Below are positions 1-8,093 of a stretch of 64,000 nucleotides of DNA, piece by piece (within the stretch, counting starts at the first letter, position 1; each line of letters opens with the position of its first letter). Source of the DNA: CAYNQK01 sp964470375 (GTDB lineage: Bacteria > Spirochaetota > Spirochaetia > Treponematales > JBGSOB01); the NCBI GenBank assembly GCA_964470375.1, contig CAYYCP010000002.1:35379-99378 (forward strand), read 5' to 3'. The notes below the pieces were generated by a model, which worked only from the letters and a program-made list of their open reading frames with translations, did no database searches and was not told where the DNA came from. The position numbers were made by a program, and so were the translations under genes.

Positions 1-75
1 CGTGTAGCGGGCTGGGGAATCGACGGAGAGAAGCTCGCGGGCCAGGAGTCTGGCCGGATGCGCGCTAAATCTCAA
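1..75 (-). CDS. N-terminus of a probable radical-SAM protein (TIGR03960-like), cut by window edge
   Basis: Only about 25 codons are visible; the gene runs off the left edge. A TTG codon overlaps the rodA stop by four bases (TTGA), the same coupling used throughout this operon. The frame then reads LLARELLSVDSPARYT, which resembles the opening of the TIGR03960 B12-binding/radical-SAM family (typically ...V-x-K/S-P-A-R-Y...). The family assignment comes from this short stretch alone and is an inference. An upstream start inside rodA cannot be excluded. Confidence 0.4.
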   Translation of the reverse strand, partial: MRFSAHPARLLARELLSVDSPARYT

Positions 76-1385
76 TGCCTGAACCTCCGGGCGTAGACCG
101 AAAGCACAAGGCCTATGCCCAGCATGGCCGCCCATAGGGAGGATCCCCCGTAGGACAGGAAGAACAAGGGGATGCCGGTGATGGGCATGATGCCCATGGC
201 CATGCCCGCGTTGATCATGAAGTGGAACATGACCATGGACAGAACCCCGGCCGTGATTAGGACGCCGTATCGGTCGTGTACATTGCGGATGATGTAGAGG
301 CAGCGCCAGGCGATCAGCCCGAAGAGGAGGAATACCCCAAGGGAGCCCAGAAAGCCTATCTCCTCGGAGATGATGGAAAAGATGAAGTCGGTGCTCTGCT
401 GGGGAAGATAGCGGTAATGGCTCTGGGTGCCCCTGAGGAAGCCCTTGCCGAACCAGCCTCCCGAGCCGATGGCGGTCATGGATTGAATGATGTTCCAGCC
501 GGATCCGGCCGGATCGATGTAGGGGTCAAGGAATACGATCAGTCGCTTGATCTGGTACTCCTTGAGGACCTTACGTCCGGCCATGGCCAGGCCAATGCCG
601 GACAGGGCGCAGCCGGAGGCGTAGCTGATCCAGTAATAGTAGCGGCGCTTGAAGATCAAGTAACCGGCCAGGGCCAAGCCCATGACCAGGCCCAGGACGC
701 CTCCGGCAATGAGGAGACCGCGATTATCCATCAGGAAGTCCAGGCCGGCCGCCACCCCCGTGTAGGTCTGCCAAAGCGGCAGGACGATGAGGGCACCGGT
801 GAGGGAACCCGCCCCTATCAGGAAGAAGATATAGCGCGCGCCTATGCCGCCCATCAGGCACATGCCCAGGAGGATGGGGATGAAGACCAAAGATGTGCCA
901 AAGTCCGGCTGGGAGAGTATCAGGGCCATGGGCGCTCCGGCGATGGCGAGGGCGGCCAGGAAGCGAGTCAACGGGCGCATGGATCTCTGGGAGTCGTCCA
1001 GGAAACGGGCCAGGTATAGGATAGTGGCGATTTTCATGAATTCCGAGGGCTGCACGCCCACCTCGCCCAGGCCAAGCCAGGAGCGGGAGCCGTTGACCAC
1101 GCGTCCGAACAGGCGGGTGTACAAAAGGAGGAGGAGGAAGAAGGCGTAGATGTACAGGGAGTAGTCGCGCAGGCGCGAATAATCCAAGAGGGAGAAGAGC
1201 ACAAGGATTCCCGTGCCTAGGCCGGCCCACACAATCTGCTTGATGAACTCGCGCGAGACCATCACCCCCTCGGCGTTGATGCCGGATGAGAAGATGAACA
1301 GGATGCCTATCAGGGTCAGGGCCAAGGTGGCCGTGAAAAGGGCCACGTCGAAATCCATCTTGGCCGATTGGCGTTCGCCTCTCAT
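72..1385 (-). CDS. rodA: RodA, SEDS-family peptidoglycan glycosyltransferase
   Basis: About 437 residues, a polytopic inner-membrane protein of the FtsW/RodA/SpoVE family that polymerises lipid II during cell elongation with the class B PBP encoded just upstream. Visible marks are a first membrane segment at residues ~15-35, the PSEFMKI loop, and the C-terminal SEDS signature FFLSYGGSSLWAAMLGIG. The frame is open further upstream inside mrdA, but the start at MRGERQSAKMDFD is chosen because its ATG overlaps the mrdA stop as ATGA and matches family length. It is the sixth gene of the TPR-mreBCD-mrdA-rodA operon. Identity is firm. Confidence 0.95.
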   Translation of the reverse strand: MRGERQSAKMDFDVALFTATLALTLIGILFIFSSGINAEGVMVSREFIKQIVWAGLGTGILVLFSLLDYSRLRDYSLYIYAFFLLLLLYTRLFGRVVNGSRSWLGLGEVGVQPSEFMKIATILYLARFLDDSQRSMRPLTRFLAALAIAGAPMALILSQPDFGTSLVFIPILLGMCLMGGIGARYIFFLIGAGSLTGALIVLPLWQTYTGVAAGLDFLMDNRGLLIAGGVLGLVMGLALAGYLIFKRRYYYWISYASGCALSGIGLAMAGRKVLKEYQIKRLIVFLDPYIDPAGSGWNIIQSMTAIGSGGWFGKGFLRGTQSHYRYLPQQSTDFIFSIISEEIGFLGSLGVFLLFGLIAWRCLYIIRNVHDRYGVLITAGVLSMVMFHFMINAGMAMGIMPITGIPLFFLSYGGSSLWAAMLGIGLVLSVYARRFRH

Positions 1386-3259
1386 TCGCGCCTCTCCCCG
1401 CCGGTGATGCGGCGCTCGGGGAAGCCCAGCTTGGCCATGGCTTCCTCGTATGTCTGATTGGCGAAGATACCCTGGTAGATGATTGCCGAGGCGTAGGGAG
1501 CCCACCATTCCCAGTCGTTGGAGGCCTCCACCAGCACGCACACGACATAGACCTCGTCAACGGAGCTGAAGTCGTAGGGGGCGTAGGACGCGAACCAGGA
1601 ATGCCAGTGGTCCGTCGATCCCACTTCCCCGGTGCCGGTTTTCCCGGCTATCTGGACGGTTTTCAGGTCCAGGAATGAGCTGGTCATTCCGTCCCGCACC
1701 ACACCGCGCATGTCGGCGCGGAGAAGGGCGAAATTCTCCGCTGATACGCGCGAGCGCAGCAAAGGCTCCGGTTCGTAGCGCTGCAGAATGGCGTCGTTGG
1801 ATGGATCCCGGACCTCTTTGAGCACATGCGGCTTGTAAGCCGTCCCGCCGTTGACCACGATGGCCACCATGTTGGCTATCTGCAGAGGCGTGGCCAGGGT
1901 ATAGCCCTGGCCGATGGCCGTGTTGAGTGTGTCGCCGCCCAGCCATTTCTCGTGCAGGCGGCGCTCCTTCCACTGGGGAGTCGGCACGAAGCCCTCAATC
2001 TCGCCGGGCAGGTCCACCCCGGTAAGGGCGCCCAGGCCGAAGTCCTTGGCGTAGTCGATGATGGGCTCGATGCCCAGATTGTCCTTGGCGACTGTCCAGA
2101 AGTACACGTCGCAGGACTGCACCAGGGCCCCGGTCAGGTCCAGCCGTCCGTGGCCGGGCCTGCGGATGTGGCAGCGGAAGAGGCGGTCGCCGTACGTGAT
2201 GTCGCCCAGGCACTCTATCTTGACAGCCGGATCGATAGCCTTCTCCTCGCGGATAGCCGCATCCATGATGACCTTGAAGGTGGAGGCCGGCGGGTAACGC
2301 GATTGGATGGCGCGGTTGATCCAGGGCGTATCAGGATCCTGGGCCAGACGTTGGTATTCCTGGCTGGCCTGCGGGGTTTGGAAGACATTGGGCGAGTACC
2401 AAGGATAAGAGACCATCGCGATGATTTCGCCGGAGCCCGGCTTGAGCACCACCACTGCTCCGGTGCGTTTTCCCAGGGCCTTCTCGCACAGAGTCTGGAT
2501 GCCGCGGTCGATGGTCAGGACGAGTTTCTTGCCCGGCACCGGTTTTTCGACCCGCACCAGAGCGTCCCCCACTCCCCTGCCCTTCACGTCCACGGTCCGG
2601 TACTCTCGGCCGTCGGTGCCCCTGAGGAGCATGTCGTATTGGGCTTCCACGCCCAGCTTGCCGATGATGTCCCCGGCCTTGTAGCCCATGTTATAGCGTA
2701 CCTGCAGCTCCTCGCTGTTTATATCGCCTACATAGCCGATAACATGGGCCAGCGATCCGCTCTCCAAGTAATTGCGGATGGGCTTCTCCCTCCAGACTAT
2801 GCCCGGGAATTCATCCTTGAGCTCGGCGATATGGGCGATTTGGTCGAAGGACAGGTTATCCATGACTTCGATGGGCTGGTAGAGGTAATAGTAGCTCTTG
2901 GGCACCTTCCGGTGAAGCTCGTCCAGGTCCATGTCCAGGAAGGCCGCCAGCTTGGCGAAGACCGTCTCGCGTTGTTCGGCCGGGACAGCCGCCGGAATCA
3001 CGTCCACGGCGAAGGAATCGTTGTTGATGACCAGGGGTACATTATTGTTGCGGTCGTATATCTCCCCACGCTGAGCCGGGATGGTGGTCACACGCTGGGC
3101 AACGTTCAGGGCCCGCAGCTTGAAGTCCCCGCCTTTTATCACCTGAAGGAAAAACAACCTGCCGGTGAATGCGATCAGGACCGCGGCCAGGAGCGCCTCC
3201 AGGACGCGCACCCGGCGCCCGCCGCCCTCCTCGCGCGGGCCCAGGGTGTTTTCGGTCAT
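1382..3259 (-). CDS. mrdA: Penicillin-binding protein 2, elongation transpeptidase
   Basis: About 625 residues. It cross-links peptidoglycan in the rod complex with RodA and MreBCD. One N-terminal membrane anchor (residues ~20-40) is followed by the PBP dimerisation domain (AQRGEIYDRN motif) and the transpeptidase domain. The domain has the nucleophile tetrad STFK at Ser ~326, SCD for the SxN motif, and KTGTGE for KTG. The start is set at MTENTLGPREE because its ATG overlaps the mreD stop (ATGA); the open frame upstream lies entirely in mreD. Its stop overlaps the rodA start in the same way. Length and motifs indicate a functional enzyme. Confidence 0.95.
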   Translation of the reverse strand: MTENTLGPREEGGGRRVRVLEALLAAVLIAFTGRLFFLQVIKGGDFKLRALNVAQRVTTIPAQRGEIYDRNNNVPLVINNDSFAVDVIPAAVPAEQRETVFAKLAAFLDMDLDELHRKVPKSYYYLYQPIEVMDNLSFDQIAHIAELKDEFPGIVWREKPIRNYLESGSLAHVIGYVGDINSEELQVRYNMGYKAGDIIGKLGVEAQYDMLLRGTDGREYRTVDVKGRGVGDALVRVEKPVPGKKLVLTIDRGIQTLCEKALGKRTGAVVVLKPGSGEIIAMVSYPWYSPNVFQTPQASQEYQRLAQDPDTPWINRAIQSRYPPASTFKVIMDAAIREEKAIDPAVKIECLGDITYGDRLFRCHIRRPGHGRLDLTGALVQSCDVYFWTVAKDNLGIEPIIDYAKDFGLGALTGVDLPGEIEGFVPTPQWKERRLHEKWLGGDTLNTAIGQGYTLATPLQIANMVAIVVNGGTAYKPHVLKEVRDPSNDAILQRYEPEPLLRSRVSAENFALLRADMRGVVRDGMTSSFLDLKTVQIAGKTGTGEVGSTDHWHSWFASYAPYDFSSVDEVYVVCVLVEASNDWEWWAPYASAIIYQGIFANQTYEEAMAKLGFPERRITGGERRE

Positions 3260-3762
3260 CGGCCCGGCCTCTCCGATATGAGGAGGCGGTCGAACAGCCT
3301 CAGGATCAGGAAAAGGAAAGGCGCGCACACCGCATTGTACAGGGCTTCGATGAGGATAGTCCGGCCCAGCACATGGAAGGGCGCCAGGCTGCCGGGGAAG
3401 AAAAGCCCGAGCAGGGCGGCCAGGCCGGCTTTCATAAGGGTGGCGATGAAGGCCATGAGGAAGGGACCGATGACCGCGTCGATGAAGAGCTTGCCCTTGA
3501 TAAGCCCATACAGGTAGCCGATGAGCGTGCGGATGAGGATATTGAAGCCCAGGGGGGCCGAAGAGATGAAGTCAAAGCTGAAGCCGGACAGGAAGCCGGA
3601 CAGCTGGCCCTCCATGCTGCCGTTGCGGATGGAGACGTATATAAGCGCCACAAGGGCCAGGTCGGGGATGACACCTAGCACGGCTAACTTCTGGATGAGG
3701 GTGGACTGGAGCAGAGCCAGCAGGGTCATGAGGGCGGCTGAAGACAATATGGAGCGTATCAT
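3256..3762 (-). CDS. mreD: MreD, rod shape-determining membrane protein
   Basis: 168 residues, almost wholly hydrophobic with four to six predicted membrane segments, the usual size for MreD. It is a core membrane component of the elongasome, linking MreC/MreB to PBP2-RodA. MreD is poorly conserved in sequence, so the call rests on size, hydrophobicity and invariant position between mreC and mrdA. Both ends overlap neighbours by four bases (ATGA), implying translational coupling across mreC-mreD-mrdA. Confidence 0.9.
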   Translation of the reverse strand: MIRSILSSAALMTLLALLQSTLIQKLAVLGVIPDLALVALIYVSIRNGSMEGQLSGFLSGFSFDFISSAPLGFNILIRTLIGYLYGLIKGKLFIDAVIGPFLMAFIATLMKAGLAALLGLFFPGSLAPFHVLGRTILIEALYNAVCAPFLFLILRLFDRLLISERPGR

Positions 3763-4664
3763 TCCAGGGCGGCCTCCGGCATAAAGACCACGAACACGTA
3801 CTCCAGCCTGGAAAAGTCGATGACCGGCTCGAGTCGATACTCCACGGATGTCTTGTAGTCCTCTTCCAGGAGCTCAGCCACCCGGCCTATGGCGATGCCC
3901 TCCGGGTACGTGCGCCACATGCCGCTGGTGACCACCAGGTCGCCGAACTGGATGTCTTCCTTGGCCAGCTTCTTGACGTAACGCAGGAGCAGAGGGGTGT
4001 CGATGTCGCCCGAGCCGGACGCCAGGCCCTCGTAGCGGTTGCGCTCCATGCGCGCGGCCACGTTGCTGGATTGGTCGTAGATAGGCAGGACGATGGAGCT
4101 TGAGCGACCCACCTCGGTCACCCGGCCCACCAGGCCTTGGACCCCGTCCTGGTAGGCGATCACGGGCAGGTTCTTGCGAAGGCCGTCCTTGACACCCCGG
4201 TCTATGACGATGGTGGTGTGGAAATTGCCGGGATCCTTGGCTATGACCCGGGCGCTGAGTTTGCGCAGGGAGTCCTGGGAAGAGAAGTCAAGCTGGCGTT
4301 TGAGGCGCTCGTTCTCGGCCCGGGTCTCGGCCAGGCCGCGCTCGATGGTTTCGTACTGGGCCAGCTTTTCCATGGCCGCCTCGTAGTTGGCCTTGAGACG
4401 GCGCAGCTCGGCTATGGAATCAGCAGTCTGGGAGAAGAAGTCGCCCACGGAATGGAAACCGGTCTGGAAAAGGGACGAGAATGTAAGGCCGATGCGTTGG
4501 GGCAGACCGGCCAGGCTGCGGGTGGACAGGAGGAGCATGACCAGGGAGCTGGCCACGAGGAGGATGAGAACGCCGGTCTTCCTGTGCCGGGCGATCAGAC
4601 CGCCCCGCTCGGGGCCGGCCTGGGGGCGCCAGGCCAGGCCGCGACGAACCCGGCCCTGCGTCAT
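3759..4664 (-). CDS. mreC: MreC, rod shape-determining protein
   Basis: 301 residues. A basic cytoplasmic tail and one membrane segment (residues ~32-50) lead into a short coiled coil (~75-110, rich in Leu/Glu/Arg) and the two beta domains typical of periplasmic MreC, with the family stretch LVGRVTEVGRSSS. It scaffolds PBP2 activation in the elongasome. Start and stop overlap mreB and mreD as ATGA. Nothing unusual in length or composition. Confidence 0.94.
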   Translation of the reverse strand: MTQGRVRRGLAWRPQAGPERGGLIARHRKTGVLILLVASSLVMLLLSTRSLAGLPQRIGLTFSSLFQTGFHSVGDFFSQTADSIAELRRLKANYEAAMEKLAQYETIERGLAETRAENERLKRQLDFSSQDSLRKLSARVIAKDPGNFHTTIVIDRGVKDGLRKNLPVIAYQDGVQGLVGRVTEVGRSSSIVLPIYDQSSNVAARMERNRYEGLASGSGDIDTPLLLRYVKKLAKEDIQFGDLVVTSGMWRTYPEGIAIGRVAELLEEDYKTSVEYRLEPVIDFSRLEYVFVVFMPEAALE

Positions 4665-5704
4665 GGATTCAAGTTGTCGTAGATCGAGCGCGCATGGTCG
4701 GGGCCCTTGGAGAGCTCGAAGTACTTGCCGGCGCCCAGGGCTACGCAGTCCAATGGGCGTTCCGCCAGGATGACCGGCACGCCGGTCTCCTTGGCGATCA
4801 GCTTGGGCAGGCCCTTGAGGAGGGATCCTCCGCCGGTCATGACAATGCCGCGCTCCACGATATCGGCGGCCAGCTCGGGCGGGGTCTGGCCGAGGGTTTT
4901 TTTGATCTCGTCGATGATCTGGTTAATGGGATCCTGGAGGGCCTCGCGCACCTCCACCGAATCGATTTCAAGCCGCCTCGGCAGGCCGGTGATGGCGTCG
5001 GTGCCCTTGATCTCCACCTTGTCGATGGTCTTGTCCGGCGAGGCGTTGCCGATCTCAACCTTGAGGCGTTCGGCGGTTTGCTCGCCGATGATCAGGTTGT
5101 GAACGTTGCGCACGTGCTTGATGATGGCCTCGTCGAACTCGTCGCCGCCCAGGCGGATGGCGTTGGTGACCACCATGCCGCCCAGGGAGATGACCGATAT
5201 CTCTGTGGTTCCGCCGCCTATGTCGCAGACCATGTGGCCGGCCGGCTCGTGGATGGGGATGTCGGCCCCGATGGCCGCGGCCAGGGACTCTTCTATGACC
5301 TTGACCTCGCGGGCGCCGGCCTTGTAGGCGCTCTCCTCGACGGCTCGGCGCTCCACCTCGGTGATGCAGGAGGGCACGCCGATGACCATGCGGGGCTTGA
5401 CTAGCCAGCGCCGGGGCAGGACCTTGTAGATGAAATAGCGGATCATCTTCTCGGTGGTCTCAAGGTCGGCGATGACGCCGTCGCGCAGGGGGCGGATAGC
5501 CACGATGTCTCCAGGGGTCTTCCACAACATGCGCTTGGCCTCGGTGCCCACCGCCACCACCCGCTTGGTGCCGCGCTCCACCGCCACCACCGAGGGCTCG
5601 TTCACCACGATGCCGCGGTTGCGCATGTAGATGAGGGTGTTGCAGGTGCCCAGGTCTATGCCGATGTCGAGCGAAAAGGCGTTGAAGAATTTGTCCAGGG
5701 CCAT
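4661..5704 (-). CDS. mreB: MreB, actin-like rod shape protein
   Basis: About 347 residues of the actin/HSP70 fold, forming membrane-associated filaments that orient lateral wall synthesis. ATP-binding motifs are clear: IGIDLGTCNTLIY (phosphate 1), CDIGGGTTEISVISLGG (phosphate 2) and MTGGGSLLKGLP (adenosine). Two in-frame ATGs exist. The GGAGGA Shine-Dalgarno at 5711-5716 abuts the first (5710) with no spacer but sits 6 bases from the second (5704), so the second, giving MALDKFFNAF, is preferred. It is followed by mreC with ATGA overlap and preceded by a TPR gene 27 bases upstream. Confidence 0.95.
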   Translation of the reverse strand: MALDKFFNAFSLDIGIDLGTCNTLIYMRNRGIVVNEPSVVAVERGTKRVVAVGTEAKRMLWKTPGDIVAIRPLRDGVIADLETTEKMIRYFIYKVLPRRWLVKPRMVIGVPSCITEVERRAVEESAYKAGAREVKVIEESLAAAIGADIPIHEPAGHMVCDIGGGTTEISVISLGGMVVTNAIRLGGDEFDEAIIKHVRNVHNLIIGEQTAERLKVEIGNASPDKTIDKVEIKGTDAITGLPRRLEIDSVEVREALQDPINQIIDEIKKTLGQTPPELAADIVERGIVMTGGGSLLKGLPKLIAKETGVPVILAERPLDCVALGAGKYFELSKGPDHARSIYDNLNP

Positions 5705-5731
5705 ATCCATTCCTCCAAGGGCCGATCGCGG

Positions 5732-6679
5732 TCAGCCGTTCAGCTTTAGCCGCGCGCCCTGGTGCATCGGATCAGCCTTGATGGCCTTCCGCCACTCGGA
5801 ACGCGCTTTGGCGTTGTCGCCCATGGCCTCGTAGAGCAGGCCTAACCGATAACGTGCCTCCGCGGACTCGGGGTCGCCCGCCAGAGCCGTGGACAGTTGC
5901 TCCTGCGCGTCTACGAAGCGCTTCTCGGCGATGAATCCCTCGGCCAGGAGGAAGCGCGCCTTCTGCTCGACCGCCACGTCGGAGGTCATGCGGATAGCCT
6001 CTTGCAGGTACTCCTCAGCCTTCGCGTTGTCGCCCCTCTGCCGGAGGGCCAAGGCCGCCGTGACGTACAGCTCGTCCGTAGGGGAGCGATCCAGGGCGCG
6101 CCCGAAGGCCTCGATGGCCTGTTCGGTTTTGCCTAGGTGATAATATGCCATCCCGAGATATTCGTCCACATCCTCGGCGTTAAGGCCCGCGGCGCGCGCG
6201 GCTTCCAGGCATTCGGTAGCCTCGTCAAGGTAATAGTAGCCCAGGTGAAAGAAGCTCTTTCCGAGGATATATCGTATTTCCGGGATATAGGGGGTTTTAG
6301 GAAGGACAAGGGACTTCTTGAGCAAGGCTACGGCGCGCTGCATGTATTCGCCGCGGGCCTGCTCAGAGACCTGGGAGGCTCCCAGGTAATAGGCGGCGAA
6401 GCCGCCGTAACTCAGGTAGAAGGGATCCAAGGGCCGGCTTAGCAGGCGGGAGCTGCACTCGTCGTAGATTTCCTGATAGGCCCCGCGTTCCCAGAGGGCC
6501 TGGATGTTTTTGCGCGCCCGGAGGGGGGAATCCGTCCTGCTGTTACGTAGGACAAGGACAACAACCAGGGCTAGGCTGCCGACCAGGGCGAGGATAGCCA
6601 GGATGGCAAGGGAAAAAAGCAGTCGTTTTCGCGCGGGAGAGGGGCGCGGATGAGTGCGGGTGAACCTGAATGAGCCCAT
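5732..6679 (-). CDS. Membrane-anchored TPR protein
   Basis: About 315 residues: a basic N-terminus, one membrane segment (residues ~25-45: LLFSLAILAILALVG...), then tetratricopeptide repeats to the C-terminus (for example YLGMAYYHLGKTEQAIEAF and YRLGLLYEAMGDNAKARSEW). It is probably anchored in the inner membrane as a protein-interaction scaffold. It heads the mreBCD-mrdA-rodA transcription unit, so a role around the elongasome is plausible but unproven. The start MGSFRFTRTH is chosen because a good promoter (6693-6721) lies just upstream; the 20 extra codons further upstream would fall across that promoter. Confidence 0.8.
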   Translation of the reverse strand: MGSFRFTRTHPRPSPARKRLLFSLAILAILALVGSLALVVVLVLRNSRTDSPLRARKNIQALWERGAYQEIYDECSSRLLSRPLDPFYLSYGGFAAYYLGASQVSEQARGEYMQRAVALLKKSLVLPKTPYIPEIRYILGKSFFHLGYYYLDEATECLEAARAAGLNAEDVDEYLGMAYYHLGKTEQAIEAFGRALDRSPTDELYVTAALALRQRGDNAKAEEYLQEAIRMTSDVAVEQKARFLLAEGFIAEKRFVDAQEQLSTALAGDPESAEARYRLGLLYEAMGDNAKARSEWRKAIKADPMHQGARLKLNG

Positions 6680-6692
6680 AGCCTCGCGGAAT

Positions 6693-6721
6693 GATGTAGC
6701 ACGTTTAGGGGAGTGCGTCAA
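6693..6721 (-). promoter_or_regulatory. Promoter for the TPR-mre-mrdA-rodA operon
   Basis: On the minus strand TTGACG (6716-6721), a 17-base spacer and TACATC (6693-6698). The ATG of the TPR gene follows 13 bases after the -10 box, predicting a leader of roughly 6 bases. It lies just after the RNase P RNA U-tract, separating the shape operon from the rpoD operon. Confidence 0.6.
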
Positions 6722-6747
6722 TTGAAAGACCGAGGGCATGAAAAAAA

Positions 6748-7126
6748 GCGGCGGGCCGATAAGCCGGGTTCTGTTTCCGCTTGCGCGGACGTCGCCATCC
6801 TTCTGGGCCGCGGCGTCACCGCCGCGGCTCGTCGCGGCCTACCCGCGGGTCGGGCGCCTATGGGCGCCCCGGGCGGGCAACCCCCCGCTGTTCGGCCTTG
6901 CTCCTGATGAGGCTTGCCGTGCCGCACCCGTCACCGGGCGCGCGGTGAGCTCTTACCTCGCCATTTCACCCTTACCCCCGAGGGGGCGGTATCCTTTCTG
7001 TTGCGCTGTCTGTCGCCGCCGCCTTTGGGCGACGGCGCCCGGACGTTATCCGGCATCTCGCCCTGCGGAGCCCGGACTTTCCTCGGGAAGGGCAAGCCCC
7101 CCCGCGGCGACTTCGGCCCGCCGCCC
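6748..7126 (-). ncRNA. rnpB: RNase P RNA, bacterial type A
   Basis: The minus strand carries the conserved core of RNase P RNA: GAGGAAAGTCCGGGCT near the 5' end, AACAGAAAGGATACCGCC, the invariant GGTAAGGGTGAAATGGCGAG, and the 3' ACAGAACCCGGCTTATCGGC. The 5' GGCGGGCC pairs with the 3' GGCCCGCC to close helix P1, and a run of seven U follows directly (6741-6747), as in an intrinsic terminator. This RNA is the catalytic part of the enzyme that matures tRNA 5' ends. It begins only a few bases after the stop of the zinc-ribbon gene, so it may be processed from the rpoD operon transcript or have a promoter inside that gene. Ends are approximate. Confidence 0.96.
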
Positions 7127-7127
7127 G

Positions 7128-7985
7128 TCATTCCTCCTCGTAGCCCATGGACTCCTTGTCGCCCTCTTCCTCATCCTCCTCGTCGTAGTCCCCCTCGTCC
7201 TCGTCCTCGAAGTCGTCCAAGTCGGCCAAGCCACCGGATTCGATATCCGCGGAGAAGGTGTCATCGCCCTCCTCGGACTCGTGGTAGAACAGGATGCGAG
7301 AGCAATAGGGGCAGAAGATGATGTTGCTGCCCTCCCGGATCTGATTTACGAACTGCGAGGGCAGTATCATGTGGCAGCCCGAGCAGACCCCGGCCTTGAC
7401 CCCCACGATGCCAAGGCCCTGCTTGCTGCGGATGATGCGCTCGAACTTGAAGATGATCTCCCCGTCCAGGCCGGGGATAATCTGCTTCTCCTCGAGGGCC
7501 AGGGCGTCCATGTCGGCGCGCTTTTCGGCGCTCTTGGTCTCAATGTAGCGGCGCTTCTCCTCGACTTCGGCCTTGATCTGGGCGATCATCTGCTCGTCGC
7601 GCTTGAGGGTCTCTTCCAGCTCCTGGGCCGCCTTCTCCTCGCGCATGAGGTCCTTGCGAACCTGCTGCTCCTTGTCGGTGGCGTCGCGGATCTCCTTGTC
7701 CAAGGCCTCGTACTCGCGCTGGGTGGAGATTCCGTCCATCTGCTTCTCGGCGTGCTCCCGGGCGGTCTCGGCCTCAAAGAGCTTCGTCTTGAGTTCACGG
7801 ATACGGGCTAGGATAGCCTCGTATTCACCGCTGCGCTCGTTGAAGGACTTGCCCAAGCGATTCAGGAGTTCCTCTTGCGTGGCAAGGCCACGGGGGATTT
7901 CCTGAAGCTCCTTCTCGATCTCGATCTTGCGGGAGAGCACGTCCTGGAGGGACCTGAGCTTCGTGAGAACCTCGTCCATCATCAT
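7128..7985 (-). CDS. Coiled-coil zinc-ribbon protein (DUF164/CdsZ-like)
   Basis: About 285 residues. A long charged coiled coil (residues ~5-185) is followed by a C4 zinc ribbon formed by CSGCH and CPYCSR about 25 residues apart, then a strikingly acidic tail of Asp/Glu runs. This is the architecture of the family annotated as C4-type zinc ribbon domain protein, thought to bind nucleic acid; its exact role in spirochaetes is not known to me. The start is taken at the first of three consecutive ATGs (7985), with AGGGG 7 bases upstream; an open frame extends 15 codons further. It sits between rpoD and rnpB on the minus strand, a neighbourhood also found in treponemes. Confidence 0.8.
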   Translation of the reverse strand: MMMDEVLTKLRSLQDVLSRKIEIEKELQEIPRGLATQEELLNRLGKSFNERSGEYEAILARIRELKTKLFEAETAREHAEKQMDGISTQREYEALDKEIRDATDKEQQVRKDLMREEKAAQELEETLKRDEQMIAQIKAEVEEKRRYIETKSAEKRADMDALALEEKQIIPGLDGEIIFKFERIIRSKQGLGIVGVKAGVCSGCHMILPSQFVNQIREGSNIIFCPYCSRILFYHESEEGDDTFSADIESGGLADLDDFEDEDEGDYDEEDEEEGDKESMGYEEE

Positions 7986-8093
7986 ATCTAGACCCCTTGC
8001 GTCGTGGATGAAAGCGGACTCTTCTATCATAGCCGGGCCAATGCCCGGTGGGATAGGCTTGAACGGTCATTAAAGCCTTTTTACGCGGAAATT

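Noticed and set aside
1826..3517. A 563-codon open frame antisense to mrdA and mreD
   Set aside because: It mirrors the codons of clearly functional mrdA. High GC makes long antisense frames common, and its translation has no recognisable domain.
6738..7811. A 357-codon plus-strand frame across the RNase P RNA
   Set aside because: The region is explained by rnpB and the zinc-ribbon gene on the minus strand.
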